From positions 1 through 15,462 of the forward strand of contig NZCH01000109.1 of assembly GCA_002688155.1 (NCBI GenBank): a DNA stretch of 15,462 bases. Reading direction: 5' to 3'. How positions within the stretch are numbered: position 1 is the stretch's first letter; each line of letters begins with the position of its first letter. The position numbers and the translations under genes were made by a program. This document shows, one piece after another, positions 1 to 6,264 of this stretch. This stretch comes from Phycisphaerae bacterium (GTDB lineage Bacteria > Planctomycetota > Phycisphaerae > Phycisphaerales > Phycisphaeraceae). The notes beneath the pieces were generated by a model. That model saw only the letters and a program-made list of their open reading frames with translations, had not been told where the DNA came from and did not search any database.

Positions 1-63
1 ACCGTTGCTTGCCATCCTTGGCCATACTGACATGATCGGATCAATGGCACACGGGGCGCCGAA

Positions 64-77
64 AACTGTGAACAGTT
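64..77. promoter_or_regulatory. Perfect 14-bp palindrome upstream of lpxI, possible operator
   Basis: AACTGT and ACAGTT flank a 2-bp centre (GA), giving a perfect inverted repeat about 100 bp upstream of lpxI. The size and symmetry suit a dimeric regulator, but I recognise no matching consensus and see no convincing promoter next to it. It could be chance. Confidence 0.3.
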
Positions 78-133
78 ACGGTATGAATTGTGGCATGGGT
101 ATGGGGATCGGTTTGTTGCAGAAGATACGCGCT

Positions 134-168
134 AAGCCGTAAGCGGCTTTGCGGAGCCGCGAGCGACT
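134..168. repeat. REP-like short palindromic element (copy 1)
   Basis: A perfect hairpin, AAGCCG-TAAG-CGGCTT at 134-149, is followed by a related half (GGAGCCGCGAGCG). It lies directly before the lpxI start. A close copy with a perfect palindrome occurs at 5249-5264 and a partial one at 9747-9760, so this looks like a dispersed short palindromic repeat. Its position leaves no Shine-Dalgarno sequence for lpxI. Confidence 0.6.
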
Positions 169-174
169 GCAACG

Positions 175-1053
175 ATGGATCAGGCGCTTGTGATGAATGA
201 ACCTGTCGGACTGATTGCGGGGGGTGGACGGCTGCCGTTTCTGGTGGCGCAGGGGATTCACCGCGCGGGCCGACAGGTCGCATGTGTGGGGGTTGCGACG
301 CACTACGACGACATGCTGCCGACGTGTTGCGATCGATTCGCCGCGATCAGTGTGCTACGCATGGCGAGCATGTGTCGGCAGCTTCGTCGCTGGGGCGCGA
401 CTCAGGTGGTGATGGTCGGCAGAGTTCGTAAATCGATCATGTATAATCCGGTGCGGTTGTTCCGGTCGATTCCGGACATGGGCAGCGTCCGCGTATGGTA
501 CATAACGCGTCACGACCGCCGGCCTGACAAGCTGCTTACCGCCATCGCCAATGAACTGACCAACAACGGTGTCACGTTGATCGACTCAACCACGTATATC
601 CCGGACCAAATGTCAGATGAAGGCCCGATGACGCGTCGTCGGCCCAGTGCGTCGCAGTCGGCGGACATCGAGTTCGCTCTGCCGATCGTGCAGCAACTGG
701 GCGACCTGGACATCGGGCAGGCGATCGCTGTAAAGGACCGTGACATCATTGCGGTCGAGGCAATGGAAGGTACGGACGCGATGATCGAACGAGCCGGTAA
801 GCTGTGCAGAAAGGGCAAGTGGACGCTGGTCAAACTTGCCAGACCGAACCAGGACATGCGTTTCGACGTGCCGACGGTTGGCCTGCAGACGATCGAGCAG
901 CTTGCTGCAAACGGCGCGACGTGCCTGGCAATCGAAGCCGGGCGTGCGATCCTGCTGGACAAACCCGCATTCATCACCGCGGCGGAAAAGGCCGGCGTCG
1001 CGCTTGTGGGGGTGCACGTCGGCGCGACACCGCCCAAACGTCTTTCTCCCTGA
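175..1053 (+). CDS. lpxI: LpxI-type UDP-2,3-diacylglucosamine pyrophosphatase
   Basis: The product (292 aa) belongs to the LpxI (DUF1009) family, which hydrolyses UDP-2,3-diacylglucosamine to lipid X and UMP in lipid A synthesis at the inner membrane, as an alternative to LpxH. Visible family motifs are GLIAGGGRLP near residue 12, DIGQ around 179-182, VEAMEGTDAMIERA around 194-207, and K-x6-QDMRFDVPTVG around 220-236. Length is normal for the family. The start at 175 is uncertain: an in-frame ATG at 193 begins MNEPVGLIAGG and fits family N-termini better, and neither start has a clear ribosome-binding site because a REP-like palindrome sits directly upstream. It is followed after 114 bp by asd on the same strand. 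Its presence implies an outer membrane with lipid A. Confidence 0.93.
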   Translation: MDQALVMNEPVGLIAGGGRLPFLVAQGIHRAGRQVACVGVATHYDDMLPTCCDRFAAISVLRMASMCRQLRRWGATQVVMVGRVRKSIMYNPVRLFRSIPDMGSVRVWYITRHDRRPDKLLTAIANELTNNGVTLIDSTTYIPDQMSDEGPMTRRRPSASQSADIEFALPIVQQLGDLDIGQAIAVKDRDIIAVEAMEGTDAMIERAGKLCRKGKWTLVKLARPNQDMRFDVPTVGLQTIEQLAANGATCLAIEAGRAILLDKPAFITAAEKAGVALVGVHVGATPPKRLSP

Positions 1054-1065
1054 TTATCGCAACGA

Positions 1066-1100
1066 TGAACCACTGCCCATTTACTGTTTACCATTTACCA
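1066..1100. repeat. Degenerate heptamer repeat tract between lpxI and asd
   Basis: The 7-bp-phased units TTTACTG, TTTACCA and TTTACCA occupy 1080-1100 exactly, preceded by a weaker unit CTGCCCA at 1073-1079. The last two units are identical. The tract is non-coding and lies in the 114-bp gap between lpxI and asd. Other gaps in this window have heptamer-phased tracts of different sequence. Confidence 0.6.
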
Positions 1101-1167
1101 TGAACTGCTACCCAACTGGACTCTCGCACTCGTCACGCCGATAATTCCCCGTCCTACGGACCGCAAC

Positions 1168-2217
1168 ATGCCTTCATCACCCAACATCGCGATTGTCGGT
1201 GTCACCGGCGCGGTCGGTCAGGAGTTTTTGCGTGTCATCGACCAGCGCGATTTCCCTTACGCGAATCTGAAACTGCTGGCCAGCATGCGAAGCGCCGGCA
1301 AAACGGTGGAGTTTCGCGGGCAGACATTCACGATCGAGGAATTGACCGAAACGAGTTTCGCCGACGTCGACCTGGCGCTGTTCAGTGCGGGCACGTCGAT
1401 CAGTAAGAAGTTCGCGCCGATCGCCGTCGAGGCGGGCGCGGTGGTCGTTGACAACTCGTCGGCGTTTCGGATGACCGATAGCGTGCCGCTGATCGTGCCG
1501 GAGGTGAACGCCGACGCGATCGGCAATGACATTCAACTGGGTGTTGCGGGCAAGGCGGGCATCGTCGCCAATCCCAACTGCTCCACGATCATCATGCTCG
1601 TGCCGGTCACGCCGCTGCACCGCGCGGCGGGCGTGAAGCGCATGGTGGTGAGTACGTATCAGGCGGCGTCGGGCGCGGGCGCGGCCGCGATGGCGGAACT
1701 AGAACAACAAACGCGCGAGGTGCTCAACGACGAGCCACCCACGTGCAACATCTTTCCGATGCAGTACGCGTTTAACCTGTTCAGTCACAACTCCGATATC
1801 GGCTCGGAAGGTTACAACACCGAAGAGTTGAAGATGGTGCACGAGACACACAAGATCTGGGGAACGACGTCGCCACGCATCACGGCGACGTGCGTGCGTG
1901 TGCCGGTCATGCGCGCCCATGCGGAGAGCATCAACCTCGAGTTTGACAGCCTGTTGAACGAGGACGCCGCAAGGGACATTCTTTCCGCCGCGCCGGGCGT
2001 GACGGTCATTGACGATCGCCCATCGAACCGGTTCCCCACGCCGCTGGACGCGTCACACGAAGACGACATCTTCGTCGGGCGCATCCGCAACGACATATCA
2101 CGGCCGGACGGCAAAGGGCTGGACCTGTTCGTCTGCGGCGACCAGATTCGCAAAGGCGCGGCGCTCAACGCGGTGCAGATCGCGGAGGTGCTGGTTCAGC
2201 GTGTGCCGGTGGGATGA
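1168..2217 (+). CDS. asd: Aspartate-semialdehyde dehydrogenase
   Basis: This enzyme reduces L-aspartyl-4-phosphate to aspartate semialdehyde with NADPH, the branch point to lysine/diaminopimelate, threonine and methionine, in the cytoplasm. The 349-residue product shows the N-terminal nucleotide-binding loop GVTGAVGQEF (residues 11-20), the active-site NPNCST with catalytic Cys138, the YQAASGAG loop (164-171), and RVPVMRAHAES with the probable catalytic base His251. The C-terminal DQIRKGAALNAVQIAE helix is also typical. Length is normal. The ATG at 1168 places the Rossmann loop at the usual distance from the N-terminus, and a weak GGA lies 7 bp upstream. The gene is preceded by a heptamer-repeat tract and followed by a convergent metal-importer gene. 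Assignment is secure. Confidence 0.96.
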   Translation: MPSSPNIAIVGVTGAVGQEFLRVIDQRDFPYANLKLLASMRSAGKTVEFRGQTFTIEELTETSFADVDLALFSAGTSISKKFAPIAVEAGAVVVDNSSAFRMTDSVPLIVPEVNADAIGNDIQLGVAGKAGIVANPNCSTIIMLVPVTPLHRAAGVKRMVVSTYQAASGAGAAAMAELEQQTREVLNDEPPTCNIFPMQYAFNLFSHNSDIGSEGYNTEELKMVHETHKIWGTTSPRITATCVRVPVMRAHAESINLEFDSLLNEDAARDILSAAPGVTVIDDRPSNRFPTPLDASHEDDIFVGRIRNDISRPDGKGLDLFVCGDQIRKGAALNAVQIAEVLVQRVPVG

Positions 2218-2258
2218 ATTGCAAACGCTGATTGCCGATTGTCGAATGCCCAATGCAA
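2218..2258. repeat. Degenerate heptamer repeat tract after asd
   Basis: Starting at the base after the asd stop codon, the sequence can be read as ATTGCAA, a 6-bp unit ACGCTG, then ATTGCCG, ATTGTCG, AATGCCC and AATGCAA. Five of the six units are 7 bp long and share the core ATTGC. It is non-coding. Confidence 0.55.
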
Positions 2259-2266
2259 TGCGCGTA

Positions 2267-2285
2267 GCGGTCGCACCGCAGGTGC
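2267..2285. other. Overlapping hairpins in the asd/troD convergent gap
   Basis: Two mutually exclusive perfect inverted repeats overlap: GCGGT-CGC-ACCGC (2267-2279) and GCACC-GCA-GGTGC (2273-2285). They lie between the convergent ends of asd and troD. Neither is followed by a T-run on either strand, so this is at best a weak or Rho-assisted transcription end. A further A+T-rich repeat ATCAAT-GGTT-ATTGAT (2319-2334) spans the troD stop codon. Confidence 0.35.
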
Positions 2286-2326
2286 ACCTTCGGCGCAACG
2301 GCGACGCGCGGGAGAATGATCAATGG

Positions 2327-3643
2327 TTATTGATTGTCGCGCGACGGAATCGTTTTGCCTTGTGGGTCCGTTTCGGGACGGCCCAGCGCGACGTCAACCT
2401 TGTCGGCCAGTTCGTGCGCATGCTCGAGTCGATTCGCCGGGTCGTGCAGGTGATCGGCGGGCAGGCGCAGGTAATGCGCGAGATAGGATTCCCACAGGCG
2501 GTGCGAGCGGACGAGCTGACGGGCCTGGTCGCGGCCGGCATCGGTCAGCACGTAGCCCAGATCGCCCCGCCGGATCATGCGTTGGCGTCCAAGCGAACCC
2601 AGTGCACGGCGCACCAGCCACGCCCGGGCGACGAGCGCCTGGGTCATGTCCGCCACGGGCATGGTCGCCGGCTGCGTGTCGGTCAGCTCCTCCAGGCGGT
2701 ACAAGAGTCCCATCACATCCTCGCACAACACATGCATCGACATCACCAACCGATGGTACATCCTGGCAAGCACACCGTAGCGCGGCGACGCAAGCCAGAC
2801 AAGTGCGAACAGCAGCCCGGCCACGACCGCCATCATGCCGGCCGTGCTCGTGCCCTCGAAGCCGAACCAGGGCGGCACGATAATCGCCGCGACATGTCCA
2901 AACACGGCCGCGAGCACGCCGAATACGGCGCTGAGGACCATCATGACCGCAAGCCGGTCGGTGAGCAGATACGCCGTCGCCGGCGGGACGATGAACATGG
3001 CGATCACCAGAATGCTGCCGACTGACTCGAACGCCGCCACCGCGGTCGCGGCGGTCATGGTCATCAGCAGATAATGCATCAGCGTGGCGCTGATGCCCAG
3101 CGTCGTGGCCAGCGCCGGGTCGAACGCACTGATCTTGAACTCTTTATAAAGGAGCGCAATCAGGACGAGGTTGACCACCATCGCGCCGCCGTTGACGAAC
3201 ACAGCACGGGGCGCTGTGACGCCAAGGAGAGTGATGTACTGCCATGTCGTACCTGCCGTCTCGATCGCGCCGTAAAGCACGCAATCCGGGTCGATGTCCA
3301 CATGGTCGACCGCCTGGCGCATCAGCACCAGCCCGACGGCAAACAGTGTGGTGAAGACAATGCCCATGGACGCGCCACTCTCGGTCTTGCCCAGTTTCTG
3401 CACGCCCTGAATAAAGAACGCGGTGGCGACGCCGATGACGGCCGCGCCGATAAACATTGCCAGCGGCGCGCGGCTGTGCGTGAGCAGGAACGCGATTGCC
3501 AGGCCCGGCAACACCGTGTGGCTGATCGCGTCGCCCATCATGCTCATCCGCCGAAGCACGAGCAACGCGCCCGGCAACGCGCACGCGACCGCGCACAAGC
3601 TGCCGATGACAATCGTCCAGGTGTCGCTGATAAGCCAGTTCAT
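2327..3643 (-). CDS. troD: Metal ABC transporter permease (ABC-3 family) with C-terminal DtxR-like domain
   Basis: The 438-residue product has an N-terminal ABC-3 (ZnuB/MntB/TroCD) permease of about 290 residues with several hydrophobic helices and the family motif GDAISHTVLPGLAIAF (37-52), the coupling region facing the ATPase. From about residue 305 it continues into a cytoplasmic DtxR-like module. EDVMGLLYRLEE matches the first DtxR helix, IRRGDLGYVLTDAG matches the wing, SHRLWE and LHDPANRLEH match the dimerisation/metal-site helices, and LGRPETDPQGKTIP ends it. Candidate ligands by DtxR alignment are Asp309, His381, Glu385, His400, Glu407 and His408; the position of DtxR Cys102 is Asn404. 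Plain permeases of this family are usually under 300 residues. The gene starts 102 bp after troC, in a heptamer tract with no visible ribosome-binding site. Import of Mn, Zn or Fe is inferred; the metal cannot be fixed from sequence. Confidence 0.93.
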   Translation of the reverse strand: MNWLISDTWTIVIGSLCAVACALPGALLVLRRMSMMGDAISHTVLPGLAIAFLLTHSRAPLAMFIGAAVIGVATAFFIQGVQKLGKTESGASMGIVFTTLFAVGLVLMRQAVDHVDIDPDCVLYGAIETAGTTWQYITLLGVTAPRAVFVNGGAMVVNLVLIALLYKEFKISAFDPALATTLGISATLMHYLLMTMTAATAVAAFESVGSILVIAMFIVPPATAYLLTDRLAVMMVLSAVFGVLAAVFGHVAAIIVPPWFGFEGTSTAGMMAVVAGLLFALVWLASPRYGVLARMYHRLVMSMHVLCEDVMGLLYRLEELTDTQPATMPVADMTQALVARAWLVRRALGSLGRQRMIRRGDLGYVLTDAGRDQARQLVRSHRLWESYLAHYLRLPADHLHDPANRLEHAHELADKVDVALGRPETDPQGKTIPSRDNQ

Positions 3644-3747
3644 AGTTCAAGTCGCAAGTCGGAAAGTCACCAGTCGAGAACCCTTTGGCATGGAAGGCAC
3701 GGAATGAACATGACATTTGACCTTCGATGTTTCACCTTTGGACTCCT
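3644..3747. repeat. Two heptamer-phased repeat tracts between troC and troD
   Basis: At 3644-3678 the plus strand reads in 7-bp units AGTTCAA, GTCGCAA, GTCGGAA, AGTCACC, AGTCGAG. At 3714-3747 it reads CATTTGA, CCTTCGA, TGTTTCA, CCTTTGG, ACTCCT, a different consensus near CCTTTGA. The two tracts fill much of the 102-bp spacer between the two permease genes: the first abuts the troD start codon and the second runs into the troC stop codon. Confidence 0.55.
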
Positions 3748-5284
3748 AGGCGCCATGTGGGCTCGGCGGGACGGTCCGCGGGGGCAGTTGTTCGGACAGC
3801 AACCGCTCCAACCGATCGACCATGTCGCGACCGAGCACGTGTTCAATCTGGTCGGCGTCACGATCGACGTGGCTGGGCGCGATGTCGGCGTAATGGATCA
3901 GATACGTCTCCCAAAGCCGATGGTTGCGCACGACTCGCCGAGCCTGCGCCCCGCCGGCGTCGGTCAGGGACAGGGAGTTGTCGTCGTTTCGGTGAATGAG
4001 GCCGCGCCGCACGGCGGTGGCGGCGATGCCGCGCAGTTCCGCCGCAGTCCACGAACGTTTGGGCAGCAACTTGTCGAACTGGACCTTGATGCGCCGCGGT
4101 TGGATCATGCGGGCCCCGTCGAACGCACGATCAGGCGTCGTGCCGGATTCGTATTGCTCAAACATGGCGCGCAGCAGGTGTTGCATGGCGACACGGTTGT
4201 TGAGTTGCCAATGGCGCCAGACACGCACGACCATGCCGCGGCGTATGCCCGCGACCATGCTCACACCAAAGCCCGCCGCGCACACAAGCACGATGACCGG
4301 GCCGGTCGGCATGCGCGGCTGCAATGCGCTGATCACCGCGCCCAGATAACCGCTGACCATGCCGATCAGCGCGGCCGTCAGTGTCATGCGCATTAGTTGG
4401 TCTGTCCAGAACCGCGCCGCCGCCGCGGGAATGATGAGCATCGCGACCGCCAGCACGAGGCCGACCGATTGCAACGCGATGACCGTCACCATCGTGACCA
4501 GCGCCATAAGGATGACGTCCAATCGGATCACGGGCCAACCCTGCGCCCCGGCGTAGCCCTGGTCAAAACACAACAGCTGCAGTTCCTTAAAGAGCGCCGC
4601 ACACACGACGATAACGGCGGCGGCGCAAATCAGTATGACCCACGCGTCGCGCGCGCCCATGCTGGCCGCCCGGCCGATGACGAATCGCTGCAACCCCGCC
4701 TGACCACCGACGGGCATCTGCTGAATGATCGTCAGCAGAACCACGCCCAACCCGAAAGACACCGACAACACAATTCCCAGCGCCGCGTCGTCCTTGAGCC
4801 GCGTCGTGTGGCGGATGATCAGAATGCACCCAACGCCCAGACACCCCGCAATGAACGCGCCAGCGAGCAGGCCGGGCAAGTGCTTGCCGTCCTGCCCCAG
4901 CAGGACCAGCGTGATAAACGCCAGGCCAATTCCCGGAAGTGCCGCGTGCGACAACGCGTCAGCCGTCAGCGATCGCTTACGCAAAAGCAGAAACGTGCCG
5001 ACCGTTCCCGATGCGAGCCCCAGACACGTCACACCCATCACGACGATCCGCGTGTTGTAGTCGCGCAGGGTCAGCACACGCACGGTTTGCTCGACGGTCG
5101 GCCACGTGAAGCCGGTGTCAGCGATGCTGTGACCGCCCTTGGGGTTTTGCATGGGCGCGGCGGCGATCTCGGCGGTGAATGCAGACATCGACAGCGCGGC
5201 GGCGATCACGAGCGCGCCGCGCTTTGGTCGGCGCGCCGTGAAGGAGCGAAGCCGCGAGCGGCTTGTGTTGATGCGCGCCATCAA
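3746..5284 (-). CDS. troC: Metal ABC transporter permease (ABC-3 family) with signal-like N-terminus and C-terminal DtxR-like domain
   Basis: The 512-residue product is a second ABC-3 permease. Residues about 22-44 form a hydrophobic segment ending EIAAAPMQ after an Arg-rich start, like a cleavable signal or extra membrane helix. The permease core spans about 75-350, with DALSHAALPGIGLAF (109-123) as the coupling motif. Residues about 365-500 resemble a DtxR module: QHLLRAMFEQYE (first helix), RRGLIHRNDDNSLSLTDAG (wing), RNHRLWETYL and DRDADQIEHVLG (dimerisation helices). Metal-site positions are His455, Glu459, Asp474 (for DtxR His98), Asp478 (for Cys102), Glu481 and His482, with His472 nearby. 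The start overlaps the troB stop by 4 bp (ATGA), suggesting translational coupling. A REP-like palindrome falls in codons 7-12, so a later start (Met33 or Met45) is possible. It should pair with TroD as the channel of one importer. Confidence 0.93.
   Translation of the reverse strand: MMARINTSRSRLRSFTARRPKRGALVIAAALSMSAFTAEIAAAPMQNPKGGHSIADTGFTWPTVEQTVRVLTLRDYNTRIVVMGVTCLGLASGTVGTFLLLRKRSLTADALSHAALPGIGLAFITLVLLGQDGKHLPGLLAGAFIAGCLGVGCILIIRHTTRLKDDAALGIVLSVSFGLGVVLLTIIQQMPVGGQAGLQRFVIGRAASMGARDAWVILICAAAVIVVCAALFKELQLLCFDQGYAGAQGWPVIRLDVILMALVTMVTVIALQSVGLVLAVAMLIIPAAAARFWTDQLMRMTLTAALIGMVSGYLGAVISALQPRMPTGPVIVLVCAAGFGVSMVAGIRRGMVVRVWRHWQLNNRVAMQHLLRAMFEQYESGTTPDRAFDGARMIQPRRIKVQFDKLLPKRSWTAAELRGIAATAVRRGLIHRNDDNSLSLTDAGGAQARRVVRNHRLWETYLIHYADIAPSHVDRDADQIEHVLGRDMVDRLERLLSEQLPPRTVPPSPHGA
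5249..5264. repeat. REP-like palindrome (copy 2), inside the 5' end of troC
   Basis: AAGCCG-CGAG-CGGCTT is a perfect 6-bp-arm hairpin differing from the copy at 134-149 only in the loop. It lies within codons 7-12 of troC as called, encoding part of an Arg/Ser-rich stretch. Either the element has entered a tolerant N-terminal region or the real start is further downstream. Confidence 0.6.
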
Positions 5285-6213
5285 TCGACCCTTGGGCTTC
5301 GGCTCTGCTGTGTGAAGAGCTGCGCGGCTTCGGATAGCAGCGTCAGTCGGCCGCCGTACGTCATGCGCAGGTTCTCCTGCGTAAACACGTCATCGACCGG
5401 CCCGTGCGTCACCACGCGCATGTTCAGGAGAATCAGGTAATCGAAGTACTCGGTGACAGTTTGCAGGTCGTGGTGGACGACGATGACGGTGCGGCCTGCG
5501 TCTTTGAGTTCGTGCAGAACGCGCACGATCGCGCGCTCGGTCGCGGCGTCGACGCTGGCGAACGGTTCGTCCATGAAGTAGAGCTTCGCATCCTGCGCCA
5601 GCGCGCGGGCAAGGAACACGCGCTGCTGCTGCCCGCCCGACAGTTGGCTGATCTGCCGATGCGCGTACTGCGCCATTTCGACGCGTTCGAGGGCGTCCAG
5701 TGCGGCGCGCCTGTGTTTGCGCGTGACGGGTCGGAACCAGCCGATTCGGCCGTACCGGCCCATCGCCACCACGTCCAACGCGCTGACCGGAAAGTCCCAA
5801 TCCACCGTCTCACGCTGCGGCACGTACCCGACAAGGTGGCGCTGCTTGCGGTAGGGCTTGCCGTAAATCAGCACCTGGCCCGAGACCATGGGCATCAGGT
5901 TCAGCGCGGCCTTGATCAGTGTGCTCTTGCCGGCGCCGTTGGGGCCGACGATCGCGACGAGTTGCCCTTCCGGCACGTTCAGGTCCACGTCCCACAAGAC
6001 TGGTTTGCGGTCGTACGCGACGGTCATGTCGTGGATCGCCAGCGGCGCGGTGCGAGGATGTTCCTCTCCCGTCGGCGGCGCGGTGTGCGCCACAGGCGTC
6101 GCCGACGCGGTCTGGTCGTCGGTCACGCCACGCGAAGCCATGCGTGCCGGCGGCACGGCCCTATCCGCGTCCGCAGCCGCGGTACGAGGCGGGTTGGCGG
6201 TTGGTTGATTCAT
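5281..6213 (-). CDS. troB: Metal ABC transporter ATP-binding protein
   Basis: This is the cytoplasmic ATPase that powers the TroCD importer. In the 310-residue product the Walker A is GPNGAGKST (90-98), the Q-loop YVPQR (130-134), the ABC signature LSGGQQQR (191-198), Walker B LYFMDE (211-216) and the switch histidine HHD (247-249). VPQRETVDWDFPVSALDVVAMG is typical of the Mn/Zn (MntB/ZnuC/TroB) subfamily. Residues 1-55 are an unusual Ala/Pro/Thr-rich extension with no recognisable domain; relatives normally begin close to the LAIHDMTVAYDRK strand. Met25 is an alternative start, and neither start has a clear ribosome-binding site. The gene follows troA after 51 bp and overlaps troC by 4 bp, so the importer is one transcription unit. 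Confidence 0.95.
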   Translation of the reverse strand: MNQPTANPPRTAAADADRAVPPARMASRGVTDDQTASATPVAHTAPPTGEEHPRTAPLAIHDMTVAYDRKPVLWDVDLNVPEGQLVAIVGPNGAGKSTLIKAALNLMPMVSGQVLIYGKPYRKQRHLVGYVPQRETVDWDFPVSALDVVAMGRYGRIGWFRPVTRKHRRAALDALERVEMAQYAHRQISQLSGGQQQRVFLARALAQDAKLYFMDEPFASVDAATERAIVRVLHELKDAGRTVIVVHHDLQTVTEYFDYLILLNMRVVTHGPVDDVFTQENLRMTYGGRLTLLSEAAQLFTQQSRSPRVD

Positions 6214-6264
6214 GAAACACCGGCTCGCGGCGTAGCGCGTCTCGCAAGCGATTTCGCCGCACTG

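Noticed and set aside
2..142. Open plus-strand frame at the window edge, possibly the end of an upstream gene
   Set aside because: It ends inside a REP-like palindrome, and the translation (Met/Gly-rich) resembles no protein C-terminus I know. It is too short to support.
2009..3025. Plus-strand open frame overlapping the asd 3' end and the antisense of troD
   Set aside because: It crosses two well-supported genes and a repeat tract; composition is Arg/His/Gln-rich with no motif.
3074..5440. Long plus-strand open frames (3074-4396 and 4397-5440) opposite the two permease genes
   Set aside because: They are antisense to convincing permease and ATPase genes. Their translations are rich in His, Arg, Gln and Asp with no domain or hydrophobic pattern, as expected for the complement of GC-rich coding DNA.
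6220..6236. Possible fourth copy of the REP-like palindrome upstream of troB
   Set aside because: CGGCTCGCGGCG resembles the element, but the palindrome is broken and the match is too short to separate from GC-rich background.
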